Made by a program: the position numbers and the translations under genes. From Ryuthela nishihirai (taxonomy: Eukaryota; Arthropoda; Arachnida; Araneae; Heptathelidae): DNA of 64,000 nucleotides. The notes under the pieces were generated by a model. It was not told the origin of the DNA. It searched no databases and saw only the letters and a list, made by a program, of their open reading frames with translations. Below are positions 55,481 through 64,000 of the stretch, piece by piece; the first letter of the stretch is position 1, and each line of letters opens with the position of its first letter. The stretch lies in assembly GCA_038380435.1 (NCBI GenBank), contig JAWZYU010000001.1:15480001-15544000 (forward strand). The letters run 5' to 3'.

Positions 55481-56732
55481 AAATGCGAGGGGTGATCTCT
55501 CGAAGACTCAGGCCGAGCTCTCTTATATCAACGAGTTTCTCTCTCTCTTTCAGAAGGCATCTCCAAGTTATGGAACCCTCTCTATCATCAGTATCCCTTC
55601 ATATTTGCCCTCTCTGTGTTTGCATCTGTGTTTGCTCTTGTGTTTCTTTCTGCACCTCACCACAGTCAAGAATCTTTACATTGAGACCAACGAACTTTCT
55701 TTATCTCTTCGGCATCAGCAGTTACACTTACAAGAAAAAATATATATCAGACAAGACCCACTAATTCTGCCAAAAGGCACTACCAGTATAGGGAAATGCC
55801 ATTTTTGCCACTAACTACGGTCGGGAACAAGACAGTACCATATAGATGCAGCTCATCCCGACTACCTAATGGCAAGCAGTCCTATAGAAGGAAAGCTCAC
55901 CCATTGGTCAAAACCTAAATTTAATCCCCGGTTAGCCACAAAGAAGGATATGTAGATCCAATTTGACTCGGATACCGGGGTGGAGACTCTTAGTTGGACC
56001 CAGATTTTTGAATTTGGGGCCCTGGCCTACTAGACGGACCAAGTCGTTCCGCAGGGCCCCGAACGACTCCCCTGAGTCTACCTGATGGAGATCTTAGCAT
56101 GTCCAACCAGGCCCCACACCGGTAAGCAGTGTCTTCGACCTCAAAATGGTCATAACTCTGTCCAACCGGGGCCCAAATCGATCAGCAGAGCCATCGACCG
56201 CACTGGGTCACAAGCCCCACCACCACGTCAAGGTGGCCCCCTATCTGGGGGGGGGGAGAGTTTAAACTTACAGCATGGACTAAATTGTAATCCATGTTGG
56301 GCCATCACACTTGTGACTGTTTTTTCTGCCCTCAGTTCGAAGTTCTTTATCATAATCGCCCAACTGTCATTCGCCCTCTAAATTTGTGTGTCTGAGGCTA
56401 CCTCAGAGTTAGTCTTCATACCATTGCCAAGTCGACAGCTAAGTAACTTCTACCATGGCTTGCTGTTTTGCCTTCCTGAGATTTTTCTCTTTCCAGGTCA
56501 TGGAAGGAATTTACCCCCGATTCCGTGATCAGCAACTCCTTACCAGACACCATTCTGAGCACCCAGAATTCATGCCTGTCTTCCCGGATGGCTCAGAGTC
56601 TGACGCGTCTGTGAGGTCAGTCACGATCTACTGTGATATCATAATATATTGCGAGGGTGGATAGAGACTTCTATATAAATACAGAGAATTAAAGTTAGAG
56701 AATGACAAAACACATCCTCTTTGAAAACAAAG
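55481..56732. other. Right-arm unassigned DNA
   Basis: Mirror of 51180-52590 without the SINE2. Poly-G run at about 56250-56258. The frames 55458-55814 and 56085-56381 are unrecognised. Confidence 0.4.
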
Positions 56733-57131
56733 GCTGGGCTGTTTTACCTCTGAGCTGCACATTTTTTAACACAATGGGCTAAATCGCCCGGTCACAAGGA
56801 CTCCAAGGGCTCATAGAAGTTGGGGGAACGGTACCCATTGGACAGTTGTTAGAAGACGGATACCTTCCAATAAAGGCTATCCAGCCTGTTCTTAACGTGC
56901 ACAGGGTATGGCTCTCTCACACTCGAGACCACGGCATAACGTCTCATCTGATAGACGGCGGCCTTTCCAAGCCCAACCATATCACCTACTAACCGAGGGC
57001 AGGACGGGGAGTTTTGCGGAGGTAATTCTCAAAGCTGGTTCATCTGGGATTTGAACCTAGGAACTGCAAATTACAAACCTGGCGAACCTAGGAACTGCAA
57101 ATTACAAACCCGTTTAAGCCACTCCACCCCC
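56733..57131 (-). repeat. SINE1, right-arm copy
   Basis: Mirror of 50808-51180. Its head has a private 33-bp duplication of GCGAACCTAGGAACTGCAAA-type sequence around 57051-57105, so the two arms now differ here. Confidence 0.85.
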
Positions 57132-57311
57132 TTGGAAAACAAGGATCCATATTTATAAATATATAATCCATATATTCTACAGAGCCGATTAGTCACTCTT
57201 GAAAATAAAACAATTTATCAGAGATGTTTATATGTGAATGTTTCATATTGAAGGATAATTTCCGTGAGGATAATGCTAACTGGATGGCCGATTTACTCAA
57301 TCAATACATAT

Positions 57312-58515
57312 ATATACGCCGAAGACCAAAAGCATTATGACCAGCACGTCTTTATGAAAATCAAAGCTACTATTTAAACGACGGTGCGTGTGAGGGTCAT
57401 AATATGGTATAAATAACACCTGATACTGAGCTCTGTTAATCAGTGTTATTCTTGTTCTTCAGATGGAAAAGACAGCGTACCTAAGTGAGTTTGACAAAGG
57501 CCAAATTGTAATTACCAGACGATTAGGTCAGAGCATTTCCGAGACGTCAAGGCTTGTGGGGTGCTCACATTCAGCCGTGGTTAGTACCTTCAAAAACTGA
57601 TCCGAGGAGGGAGAAACCACTTACCACTGACAAGGTGTGGACCGACCATGGTTCCATCGATGCTAGAGGTGAGCGACGGCTATCAGTACGGTACGAGCCA
57701 ACAGAAAGGATATTATGACGCAACTCGACAATTATTTGAATGCTGTTCACGGGAGTAATGTGTCACAACACATAGTACCTCGAACCCTGCTGAAAATGGG
57801 GCTGCGTAGCAGCAGGCCACTCCGAATGCCCATGCGAACCTCAGTTCACTTTCGAAAGCGTCTACAATGGGCACACGAATATCAAAACTGGACCTTGAAT
57901 GATTGGAAAAAGGTCGTCTGGTTGCACCATGTGGACAGCCGGGTACATGTGCGTCGTTTACCTGGGGAAGAGTTGGCACCAGGATGCGCTGTGGGATGAA
58001 AACCGTTTGGTTGATGAAGTGTAATGCTTTGGGCAATATTTTTCTGGGAAACCCTGGGTCCAGTCATTTATGTGCAAGAAACTATGACGTCTACCACCTA
58101 CCTCAACATCATTACAGACCAGGTGCATCTTTCCATCTCAATGGTTATCCCTCTAGTAGTGCCTTCTTTCAGCAGGATAATGCGCCATGCCACACTGCCC
58201 GGATTGTTCGACAATGGTTCGTGGAACATGAGGAAGTCTTCCAGGTATTCTTCTGGCCTCCAAATTCCTCAGATATCAATGCAATCGAGCATCTGTGGTT
58301 TGTGTTGGAACTGCATATTCGATCTGCAGAGTCTCATCCACATAACTTACAATAGTTAACGTATCTGTTGGTAACGTGTTGGTACCACATATCACAAAAC
58401 ACCTCTAGAAATCTTGTGTCAATGCCTCGCCGGGTAAGAGCTGTTTTGGAGCCACGTGGAGGACCAACATCATATTAGTCAGGTGGTCATATTGTTTTGG
58501 CTCTTCGGTGTATAT
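57312..58515 (+). mobile_element. Tc1-like transposon (family b), right-arm copy
   Basis: Mirror of 49409-50606, with transposase start at 57463. The same deletion of the first catalytic block is present (WKKVVWLHHVDSR), so the element was already inactive before the duplication. DNAPCHTARIVRQWFVEHEE and SSDINAIEHLW are retained in the frame 57903-58355. Confidence 0.9.
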
Positions 58516-59189
58516 GCGTACTATGTATGTAATTTATTAACAATGGAGCAAGATACAGTTCAGGATGAAATATATACAACTAAACTGGCGACTGCTCACT
58601 TGGCATGTCACTCAGTGCTGACACAAAATCCCTCCACTAAACCTTCAGGTGGTCCCACCATTTTAACAAAGGGAAAAATGATTAAAAACAGCGGTGTATC
58701 CGATATGTTCCCAAATTTAGTCGCAATGATCCTTTTTTTTTCGAAAAATTTTTCTCGCCTTCTAAAATACCAACACCACTGTCACGCGATGTTTTTCTCG
58801 GGCCGTGCGAGGTTCCCTCTACCAATCAGGCAAACCCATGTTCCTCGTGTAGTGAACGATATTTTTAAAGTTCATTCCGGAGACACGGATTTCCACTTAA
58901 AAGCACAGGTTGTTTTTCTTCACCCTGCTTTTGGAATCGGTTCCTTTTCTTTGACAGACGAAATTCTCTGGCAATGGCGCTCCTGGTTTCTCCCCTCCCC
59001 CATTTACTCCAGCACAATCAAATGCCTACAGATTCATAAAAACATCTGCTCCGTATCTTTAAAATTAGATTAATACTATGACAGTCTACTGAATTTTTTG
59101 TATATTACATACATACATTTTTTATTTCATTTCCTTATATATGCAAAATTCGATACACCATAATTCCCCAGCAACGTCTTCAAATATCT
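58516..59189 (+). other. Unrecognised open frame conserved in both arms (right) and flank
   Basis: Counterpart of 48942-49408: open from 58456 through 59073, with RFPLPIRQTHVPRVVNDIFK and FGIGSFSLTDEILWQWRSW. The left copy ends earlier because of the poly-G tract and a stop. No family recognised. The last 100 bp are AT-rich flank. Confidence 0.35.
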
Positions 59190-59381
59190 TTAAATAAGAA
59201 ATCTACTTAAATGCAAACTTGATAATATACGAATAACATCTTCAACAGAACAGCACTCTAATGGAATAATTTCGAAAGTTACTAAATACGATAACATTTC
59301 CATTAATGAGTCTAAACCGCCTGGATCAGTTCTTTTCATAACAGCACGTGCTCTTTGTTCGTTACGCAAACATGTTTTCAA
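59190..59381 (-). pseudogene. Unrecognised coding-like frame conserved in both arms (right)
   Basis: A 63-codon frame starting MKTCLRNEQRARAVMKRTDP, the counterpart of 48542-48729. The longer upstream opening in this arm lets it be read as one frame. No domain recognised. Confidence 0.4.
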
Positions 59382-60269
59382 CTCTAACGTTCAATTTCTG
59401 GCTTAGAGAGGGTGTATTTAAACTTCCAGTCGTGTTAGTAGACACGCAAAATGTTTTTTCCCTTTATTTTACGATGGAGTGAGATTTCTATTTCGTTAAA
59501 ACTTTGAATTACATAATAAAACCTGTTATTCTTTTCTTCGCTAGTCGTTGGGAAGCATGAAATGATTTTGAAAACAATTTAGTGTGGAGGCGTAGAGCAG
59601 AGGTAAGAGGGAATATTGGACTGGACCGTATATCGGATTTTTCAGTCTTGTTTCAAAAAACATTCTTGCAAATTATATGCAATTTTCCTGCTTTCTTCTT
59701 AATCTAGCCAGTAAGGTGGAGAATCTACTAACTTGCCCCTCAACTATATTCGATTCCGATTGCTAGCAAGAAATTTAATATGCGCCATGTTAATTTCCGT
59801 AAGTATCTGAAGAGCCATTATGGCGAATAACACTTGGTTGCGATGAGCTTCGCAGTGTCAGAGAAGTTGTGTTGGATCGATCCTTCGTCATACACTCAGA
59901 GGCCACTGCATTAGGTACAGAGTCATGTCATGCTAATGGTATTTCAGCTATAGACCTCGGTAACTTCTTCAGTAAGTTTTTTTTATGAATGATCTCAATC
60001 AAATCTATTTCAATGTTGATTTTCAAAAATATTCGTTCCGTATTTAGAGTTATGGAAATAGAATATTTAACAATTAATTATTAATTAGTTATTAAAGGTA
60101 GTTAAAATTAGTGAATTATTATATAATAATGCAAAATTAAATAATTGCTGTGAAAAATTAATGAAACGAAAGCAATAACCATTATAATAAACCTCATCAA
60201 CACGTATAAGAACGTCACATAATAATTACACTGATTTCCATAAATTAAGGATAATTGTGAAAAATCGCC
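59382..60269. other. Right-arm unassigned DNA
   Basis: Mirror of about 47661-48541. Nothing recognised. Confidence 0.4.
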
Positions 60270-61560
60270 AAAAAATAGTGCGATCCTCACTAAACTTGTT
60301 CATGTAACCAGTAAATGCCGAGTGAGCATATCATATACAAATTAGTCCAGGTTACGCCAATTTGCGTAATCGGATAATAAAATGAAAAAAAAAGAAATAA
60401 ATAATCGGATAGCGGCATGGAGTCATCATTTGCCAAATGAACTGCGGTGGAGAGACATTGGCTGGCTCGAAGCAGGCCAAATTCAGTTAGACGTGACACA
60501 ATGTCTGAATGTGAGTCCCTCTGTGGTCCATAGACTGCGGAATCAATTTCTTAGCATGGATTCCTCGTCTCAGAGGTTTAGCCGAGGAAGAGCTAGAGTT
60601 ACGACCGCTGTACAAGACCGATATCTGCGATTAACAGCACGAAGGAGCAGACGTCTACTCCCTCTCAGCTACGATCCTCTCTTGCAGCAGCCACTGGGAG
60701 AGTTGTATCAGCTTCTACTGTGCGTAGAAGGCTTCATGAGGGAGTTCTGTACGCTAGAAGACCAGTAATTTATATAACCCTCAAGTCACATCACAGTAGA
60801 GAGCGGTTGAATTGAGCATGCACACATGTTAACTGGACAGAAGGGCAATAGAGGACCGTACTCTTCACAGATGAGTCTAGATATTATTTGTAGAGTGATT
60901 AAGGATATTGTTTTATATGGAGAACATGAGGTACCCATTATCATCCCAGTAATATCCGTCAAAGAGACAGTTACAGCGGAGGTAGCTTTGTGTTCGGGGT
61001 GGCATTTCCTTATGTCGTTTCTTAGCATTTCCTTATGTAGTTTCTTAGCATTTCCTTAGGTATAGAGATGATATCTTGGACCCTTATGTACGTCCTTACG
61101 CTGGTGCAATAGGTGAAACATTTATCTTACAAGATGATAACGCTGGTCCACACAGAGCTCGACTCGTGGAACAATATCTTCAAGAGGCTCATTATGCGCA
61201 TGGATTGGAAAACTCGATCTGTCGACCTGGGGAGCTCATTACTGCTTTAAAAGAACAATGGTCGTTACTCCCTACTGAGCTATTGACTATAGCAACATCA
61301 TAAACAGCATGAAATATCGCTGTCGTGCCTACATTGCTGTAAGAGGTGGCCACATTCCTTATTAAAGAGCTTTGTCGATTGTATTTTGACACCTTATTTT
61401 TGGAGATGCTCCTGTAAGCGTTGTTTTTGGACGTTTTTGGACGAAAAATGTTTTTAGTGTAAAATATTTTATGCCATTCTGAAACTAACATTGTAATTCA
61501 TGTTTTCATTAAATTTCATTAAAATCATTCATATAGTTTTTTGTTCATTATAATTTTTCT
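60270..61560 (+). mobile_element. Tc1-like transposon (family a), right-arm copy
   Basis: Mirror of 46390-47660. The first frame 60382-60768 is identical to the left copy for about 95 residues and then shifts frame by a private indel near 60655. The DDN block is at 61076-61303 with DDNAGPHRARLVEQYLQEAH (His-Arg-Asn in the left copy). A private 25-bp duplication of TAGCATTTCCTTATG lies at about 61020-61055. Confidence 0.82.
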
Positions 61561-61989
61561 GAGTTTTCCTTAATTTATTGAAACTTGTGTATATAATAGA
61601 TGTTAGAAATATATAGCTGTTTTTTAAATTATTTCTCTATCTGAAAAGGTTATATAGGATATTTTTTCTCCTCATTCATTCGATAAATCGAAGATCAGTA
61701 TGAGTAGTATATTTTCTAGGTATGGTATATTTTCATGATTCAAAATAAAGCTTGCCTGGTTGGTAACTATTTTTGCTTAGTATGTAAAACGGCATGTAAT
61801 CTTTACATTCAGCAGCTTTATAACGTACGAACCCTTTTTATGTTGAGGCAAAATGCAGATTTTACAATTAATGAAATTATATTTATACAGTACTGCATGT
61901 GTAATACAGATTTCAAGAAAGTGACATATTTGTGGGGGTGAACAGAAGCATGTCAAACTGGATGAGAGTGCCACACATTGACTGTTGGA

Positions 61990-62226
61990 AGAAGAACTAT
62001 ATAGTGCATTTTAGAATTTAAACAGTCGCCTTGCCTAAAATCATACATCGAATTTAATACTGAGAAAGAAGAGAGGCGAGAAATGATTTCGAAAAGGACT
62101 ACTTCAAATTGATGAACAATGCAATATTTGGGAAGACAATGGAGAACTTAAGAAACCGTGTGAAAATTGAATTAACTCAAGATAAGAAGAGATTCCGGAA
62201 ATTAATCGCATCACCTGCATTTCATC
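61990..62226 (+). pseudogene. Re-inverted fragment of the DNA polymerase gene within the right arm
   Basis: Plus-strand sequence GAAGAACTATATAGTGCATT through GATTCCGGAAATTAATCGCA matches 44222-44520 of the left polymerase in the same orientation, that is, opposite to the polymerase of its own arm. A stretch of about 60 bp is missing at a shared GCATT, consistent with a microhomology deletion. It covers motif B (AATGCAATATTTGGGAAGAC). Confidence 0.9.
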
Positions 62227-62280
62227 AACAGTCGCCTTAGCTAAAACTTCTGAAAAGTTTTAGCCAAGGCGACTGTTTAA
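62225..62280. repeat. Foldback at the end of the re-inverted polymerase fragment
   Basis: AACAGTCGCCTTAGCTAAAA and its near-perfect reverse complement TTTTAGCCAAGGCGACTGTT are separated by a few bases (TTCTGAAAAG region). Both arms are polymerase sequence (44320 region), so the gene again folds back on itself. Confidence 0.9.
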
Positions 62281-62522
62281 ATTTAAACCATTTACTGACA
62301 GTGAGACGATTTTTACAGAACATACAAGTCTTTATTTAAAGAAATATCCCATTACGTGCTACAGGTTTCTCCAACACAGCAAACTTTATTCCTGAGAAAG
62401 TGAAGATTGAACTTCCCAGTTCCGTACAACAGCAATGAAATTCGTACAGGTTTGTTTTGGAGATAAAAGTTAGTGGGAAGAAATGTTTTTTCTCCCGTTT
62501 TCCGCAAAAAATCTTTGCATTT

Positions 62523-64000
62523 TCAACGACAAGAGATCTTCTGAAAAAGGGTTGCTGTAAGAATTTCAACAGCTTTATAATGTCCATAGATCAAAGTCTC
62601 ACATCCATTAGCAAGTATAAATTTTTTATTATCATAAGGGCAAAGCCCTGCTTTCGTTGAAGACACAGTGTAAATACGATGACGATGACTCTCGGTTTTT
62701 ACAGCACTGACTGGCGGCATAAATTTATTTAGCAGACAGTGTTCGTAATCTGCATAACATATTTAATTTTTAATGATTTTCTTCGGCACACCTTTAGCAG
62801 CTTTCTTTTCACCAACTGTACTCCGAAGACTATACATATTGGAGCATAAACCAATAAAACATTATTCTGGTACACCGAGGAATTCATCTTTAAATTTTCC
62901 CAGTGCTTTTTTATTTCGCGTATCACACAAAAACTGCTCTACTGGGTAATCCGAAGTATCGAAAAGGTCGGCATGATCTTTCGTATCTTCATATACATCT
63001 TCTGTTTGTATCTCGCAGAAAAGGAGTCAGTATCAGTGAACAATAATTTTGTTCTGTTTCCATACTTACGCACGCTAAATTCATAGTGAAAGTTATACAT
63101 CAGAGTTTTGCTGATGTCAAGTATCGAGAATCCTGCGTAAATAGGCCTGTTAAGCTTCAGTTTCTTGTGTTTTGACTGTATATAGGCTATATCATTATCA
63201 AATACTTGGAAGGCATGAAATGCAGGTGATGCGATTAATTTCCGGAATCACTTCTTATCTTGAGTTAATTCAATTTTCACACGGTTTCTTAAGTTCTCCA
63301 TTGTCTTCCCAAATATTGTATTGTTCATCAATTTGAAGTAGTCCTTTTCGAAATCATTTCTCGCCTCTCTTCTTTCGCAGGTATTAAATTCGATGTATGG
63401 TTTTAGCCAAGGCGACTGTTTAAATTCTAAAATGCGATGGATATGTTTAAGCTGATGCCAAGAGCTAAATACTGCTTTAGATTTCGATAATGCACTATAT
63501 AGTTCTTCTTTGCGTATAAATTAGGAACGAGTTTCGTTGATTTGTCTGAAACAGCTAATCCTAGATGGGAAATCAGTTCACAACATTAAGGCGAGAGCAA
63601 TTGTGCATCAATCTGAAATTTATCTGCGGCTAATGGGTAGTCATGCATATTGTGAAGCGGTGCAGGATAGTCTAAATCTACTTCTAATATGTAACCTGTT
63701 CCAGAGTCATCAGTCACTATGGTAACGTCAAAACTGCCCAGTTTTTTTCTGTCAACCCAGTGAAAGTCAGTCACTGGGAGATACTGAGACATAGCCCAAC
63801 CATATAAATTATTAGCGTCTAAATATATGATGCATTTAGGGAGCAGAAGTGGATCGTATGTGTCTAGATATTTATTGTTCGCTTTGCTATACTAATTGCA
63901 AATTACGGAAATGCCGCCACAAATGCCTCTCATCGGTGAGAAAGTCCATTTCTAGATTTGTCATCTTCAAATACGCTTCCCATGCTAATCCAGGATCGGT
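62523..64000 (-). pseudogene. Family B DNA polymerase (Maverick/adintovirus type), right copy
   Basis: Mirror copy of the left polymerase, running off the window end. The frame 63792-63586 reads through the place where the left copy is shifted (about 44010), but both have a stop at the equivalent of 44143 (63586-63588). Motif C lies at 63023-63041 with a nearby one-base deletion relative to the left copy; GLCPYDNKKFILANG is at about 62630. Different private lesions plus one shared stop indicate that the gene was already dead when duplicated and decayed further in each arm. Confidence 0.87.

Larger units (their letters stand above)
61561..62522. other. Right-arm segment beside the polymerase, rearranged
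   Basis: Contains the mirror of 45185-45640 split by the insertion 61922-62287, and lacks the mirror of 45650-46230. No recognised gene other than the re-inverted polymerase fragment. Confidence 0.6.
54826..64000. repeat. Right arm of a very large inverted duplication
   Basis: Mirror of the left arm, continuing past the window end inside the polymerase gene. It lacks the left-only SINE2 and the about 570-bp block, and carries its own 366-bp insertion at 61922-62287. Inner boundary: homology stops at 54826 (GTTCACAGCTTGG) against 53244. Confidence 0.93.

Noticed and set aside
43584..64000. The palindrome as a pure hairpin-read assembly artefact
   Set aside because: Arms carry private insertions, deletions and substitutions, including a SINE in one arm only, and the 1.6-kb centre is not mirrored. 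An artefactual self-palindrome would show near-identical arms. It still needs long-read confirmation.

Overview
This is a stretch of AT-rich arthropod nuclear DNA, most likely from an arachnid. That assignment rests on a chelicerate-looking mix of tRNA-derived SINEs, RTE and Jockey/I-like LINEs, many Tc1-like elements and a Maverick/adintovirus-type DNA polymerase relic. The species cannot be fixed from sequence alone. There is no bacterial-style gene organisation. The only convincing host gene piece is one exon (13307-13991, plus strand) encoding the signal peptide and the first part of the ligand-binding ectodomain of a natriuretic-peptide-receptor-type receptor guanylate cyclase. It ends at a clean splice donor. 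Nearly everything else is transposable-element sequence, mostly dead and often nested.

Region by region. 1-5970: two related non-LTR retrotransposons lie head to head. LINE A is on the minus strand and cut by the window edge; LINE B is on the plus strand and degraded. 6071-6920: an internally deleted LINE relic and a foldback repeat. 7000-13200: mostly unassigned DNA with a solo LTR (10117-about 10747) and a degenerate minisatellite-like array just upstream of the receptor exon. 15015-18080: an almost full-length RTE-clade LINE (minus) with a trinucleotide tail. 20270-22030: a cluster of one tRNA-derived SINE family (SINE1), one copy split by an RTE insertion and two flanked by exact 12-bp target-site duplications. 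23004-23337: a perfect 167-bp tandem duplication. 24168-28820: two Tc1-like elements, one split by a Gypsy-like fragment and a palindromic block, plus a MITE. 29912-31900: SINE1 abutting an old RTE copy. 31972-33866: a mariner/Tc1-superfamily element carrying two SINE insertions. 34770-38390: a LINE 3' part split by a Tigger/pogo-like transposon. 39117-41980: SINEs and another Tc1-like relic.

43584-64000 is the most striking part: a very large inverted duplication with arms of about 9.6 kb (left about 43645-53244; right about 54826 to beyond the window end) around a spacer of about 1.6 kb. Each arm carries, from outside in, a protein-primed-type family B DNA polymerase pseudogene (Maverick/adintovirus type), a Tc1-like element, two unrecognised conserved reading frames, a second Tc1-like element, a SINE1, unassigned DNA and a third Tc1-like transposase. 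The arms share some lesions and insertions and differ in others, including a SINE2 insertion found only in the left arm, several indels and a re-inverted polymerase piece found only in the right arm. They can therefore be ordered in time, and they look like a real, aged duplication more than a simple read artefact.

No operon-like or cooperative gene set is visible. The interactions here are between mobile elements: nesting, target-site duplication, SINE retroposition presumably by a LINE machinery, and fold-back rearrangement.
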